Source: JAVBMU01 sp031551755 (lineage in GTDB: Bacteria > Actinomycetota > Actinomycetes > Actinomycetales > Cellulomonadaceae). Taken from it: DNA of 64,000 bases. Under the pieces are notes generated by a model that saw nothing but the letters and a program-made list of their open reading frames with translations, was not told the origin of the DNA and searched no databases. Positions within the stretch are counted from its first letter, which is position 1. Each line of letters starts with the position of its first letter. This document shows positions 63,258-64,000 of this stretch, one piece after another. The position numbers and the translations under genes are program-made. Location: NCBI GenBank assembly GCA_031551755.1, contig JAVBNE010000006.1, positions 105,968-169,967 of the forward strand, written 5' to 3'.

Positions 63258-63497
63258 TCACCGACGGTCGACGTCGACGACGTCGACCCGAACGGGGCCG
63301 TTGGTCGCCAGGGCGCCGATGACAGCGCGCAGGGCTCGGGCCGTGCGGCCACCTCGGCCGATCACCCGCCCAAGATCCTCGGGATGAACCCGGACCTCGA
63401 GAAGGTCACCGCGGCGCAGCGCCTTGTTCGCCACCCGGACATCATCCGGGTGGTCCACGATGCCCCGAACGAGGTGTTCGAGGGCGTCGGCCAACAT
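63258..63497 (-). CDS. khpA: KhpA-type KH domain RNA-binding protein
   Basis: 79 residues with a single KH domain: VRVHPEDLGRVIGRGGRTARALRAVIG carries the GxxG loop (GRGG), given here in parts as VRVHPEDLGRVIGRGG and RTARALRAVIG. It is an RNA chaperone that pairs with KhpB/Jag in many Gram-positives and sits between rpsP and rimM. It overlaps the rpsP stop by one base. Confidence 0.93.
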   Translation of the reverse strand: MLADALEHLVRGIVDHPDDVRVANKALRRGDLLEVRVHPEDLGRVIGRGGRTARALRAVIGALATNGPVRVDVVDVDRR

Positions 63498-63937
63498 CAG
63501 GACTCGTCGCTCGCGGGAGCCTCGGCGGGCTCCTCAGCGGCGGCCTCTTCGGCCGGCTCGGCAGCCTTCTTCTCGGCGGCCTTAGCCTTCGCCTTCTCGG
63601 CACCAGCGGCAGCGGCCTCGATGGCGGCGGCTGGGTCGGCCTTGGCCTCCTTGACGCGCAACGTGCCCTCGGCGCCCGGCAGGCCCTTGAACTTCTGCCA
63701 GTCACCGGTGATCTTCAGCAGCGCCAGCACCGGATCGGTGGGCTGCGCGCCAACGGACAGCCAGTACTGCGCGCGCTCGGAATCGATCTCGATCAGGCTG
63801 GGATCCTCTTTGGGGTGGTAACGACCGATGGTCTCGATGGCCCGGCCGTTGCGGCGGGTACGAGCGTCGGCAACGACGACGCGGTACTGGGGATTGCGGA
63901 TCTTGCCAAGCCGGGTGAGCTTGATTTTGACAGACAC
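63497..63937 (-). CDS. rpsP: 30S ribosomal protein S16
   Basis: 146 residues with GTG start at 63937 and AAGGAAG upstream. VKIKLTRLGKIRNPQYRVVV, RNGRAIETIGRYHPKEDP and ERAQYWLSVGAQPTDPV are S16. The core ends near residue ~95. An Ala/Glu/Lys-rich tail of ~50 residues follows, echoing the S2 tail. It is the first gene of the rpsP-khpA-rimM-trmD-rplS block; nothing can be assigned in 63938-64000. Confidence 0.95.
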   Translation of the reverse strand: MSVKIKLTRLGKIRNPQYRVVVADARTRRNGRAIETIGRYHPKEDPSLIEIDSERAQYWLSVGAQPTDPVLALLKITGDWQKFKGLPGAEGTLRVKEAKADPAAAIEAAAAGAEKAKAKAAEKKAAEPAEEAAAEEPAEAPASDES

Positions 63938-64000
63938 GAGTTACTTCCTTCGATGGTCACAGTGCAATTCGGCGACATTCCACGAGTTGGAACGCCCGGT

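Noticed and set aside
1..64000. CRISPR, insertion sequence, prophage or attachment site
   Set aside because: No regularly spaced repeats, transposase or integrase other than XerC, and no phage structural genes were seen. XerC here is the chromosomal housekeeping type.

Overview
This 64 kb window is a piece of a high-GC actinobacterial chromosome. GC is high throughout, GTG starts are common, and several actinobacteria-specific genes are present: DUF3046, DUF2469, a ClgR-type regulator, a DUF4081 acetyltransferase and an LAxTG wall-anchored protein. The gene order of the core blocks is that of Actinomycetia, possibly Micrococcales or Propionibacteriales. The sequence alone does not support a genus. 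Nearly all of it is core housekeeping DNA on the minus strand, with a few plus-strand accessory insertions. I saw no rRNA or tRNA gene, insertion sequence, prophage or CRISPR array.

Layout: 1-2.2 kb holds a membrane-anchored alkaline-phosphatase-like protein (cut by the left edge) and DUF3046. 2.3-8 kb (plus) holds the giant helicase Lhr and a frameshifted Nei2-type DNA glycosylase. 8-16.9 kb holds clgR, cinA C-domain, pgsA, ftsK, an MBL hydrolase, an AIM24 protein, ribonuclease J and dapA. 17.1-19.4 kb (plus) is a small accessory set: UPF0114, azlC, azlD and a GNAT. 19.4-24.9 kb holds a TPR-like membrane protein, dapB, an M16 peptidase, pnp and rpsO. 25.1-28.3 kb (plus) is a 1079-residue wall-anchored surface protein lying between rpsO and ribF. 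28.4-36.2 kb is ribF, truB, rbfA, infB, ylxR, nusA and rimP, the classic translation-initiation and transcription-elongation block. 36.2-40.2 kb holds a lipoprotein with a DUF4439-like region, proS and fpg. 40.2-41.7 kb is a divergent tyrosine phenol-lyase homologue. 41.8-52.3 kb holds a GNAT, ispG, the site-2 protease rseP, dxr, a DivIVA-domain protein, rlmN, cdsA, frr, pyrH, tsf and rpsB. 52.6-58.8 kb holds an M23 peptidase, xerC, a NADAR protein, a wrecked exonuclease gene, dprA, comM and yraN. 58.9-63.9 kb holds a candidate 40-residue membrane protein, DUF2469, rnhB, lepB, rplS, trmD, rimM, khpA and rpsP.

Many neighbours overlap by 1 or 4 bases (ATGA, GTGA or TGATG), which indicates translational coupling. 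Strong GC-rich hairpins without U-tracts separate several co-directional genes. Three of them share a GCCCGGTCC stem core. The functional themes are translation and RNA maturation (rpsB/tsf/frr, rpsP/rimM/trmD/rplS, nusA/infB/rbfA/truB, pnp, RNase J), lysine and peptidoglycan precursors (dapA/dapB), non-mevalonate isoprenoid synthesis (dxr/ispG), phospholipids (pgsA/cdsA), and DNA processing or repair (ftsK, xerC, dprA, comM, lhr, fpg, nei2, rnhB).

The most interesting parts are five. The surface protein has three tandem two-domain repeats and a possibly leaderless promoter. The tyrosine phenol-lyase homologue keeps its PLP lysine but has lost neighbouring catalytic residues. The NADAR and exonuclease-pseudogene insertion sits between xerC and dprA. 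The Nei2 gene is frameshifted. The terminator family recurs in three operons.
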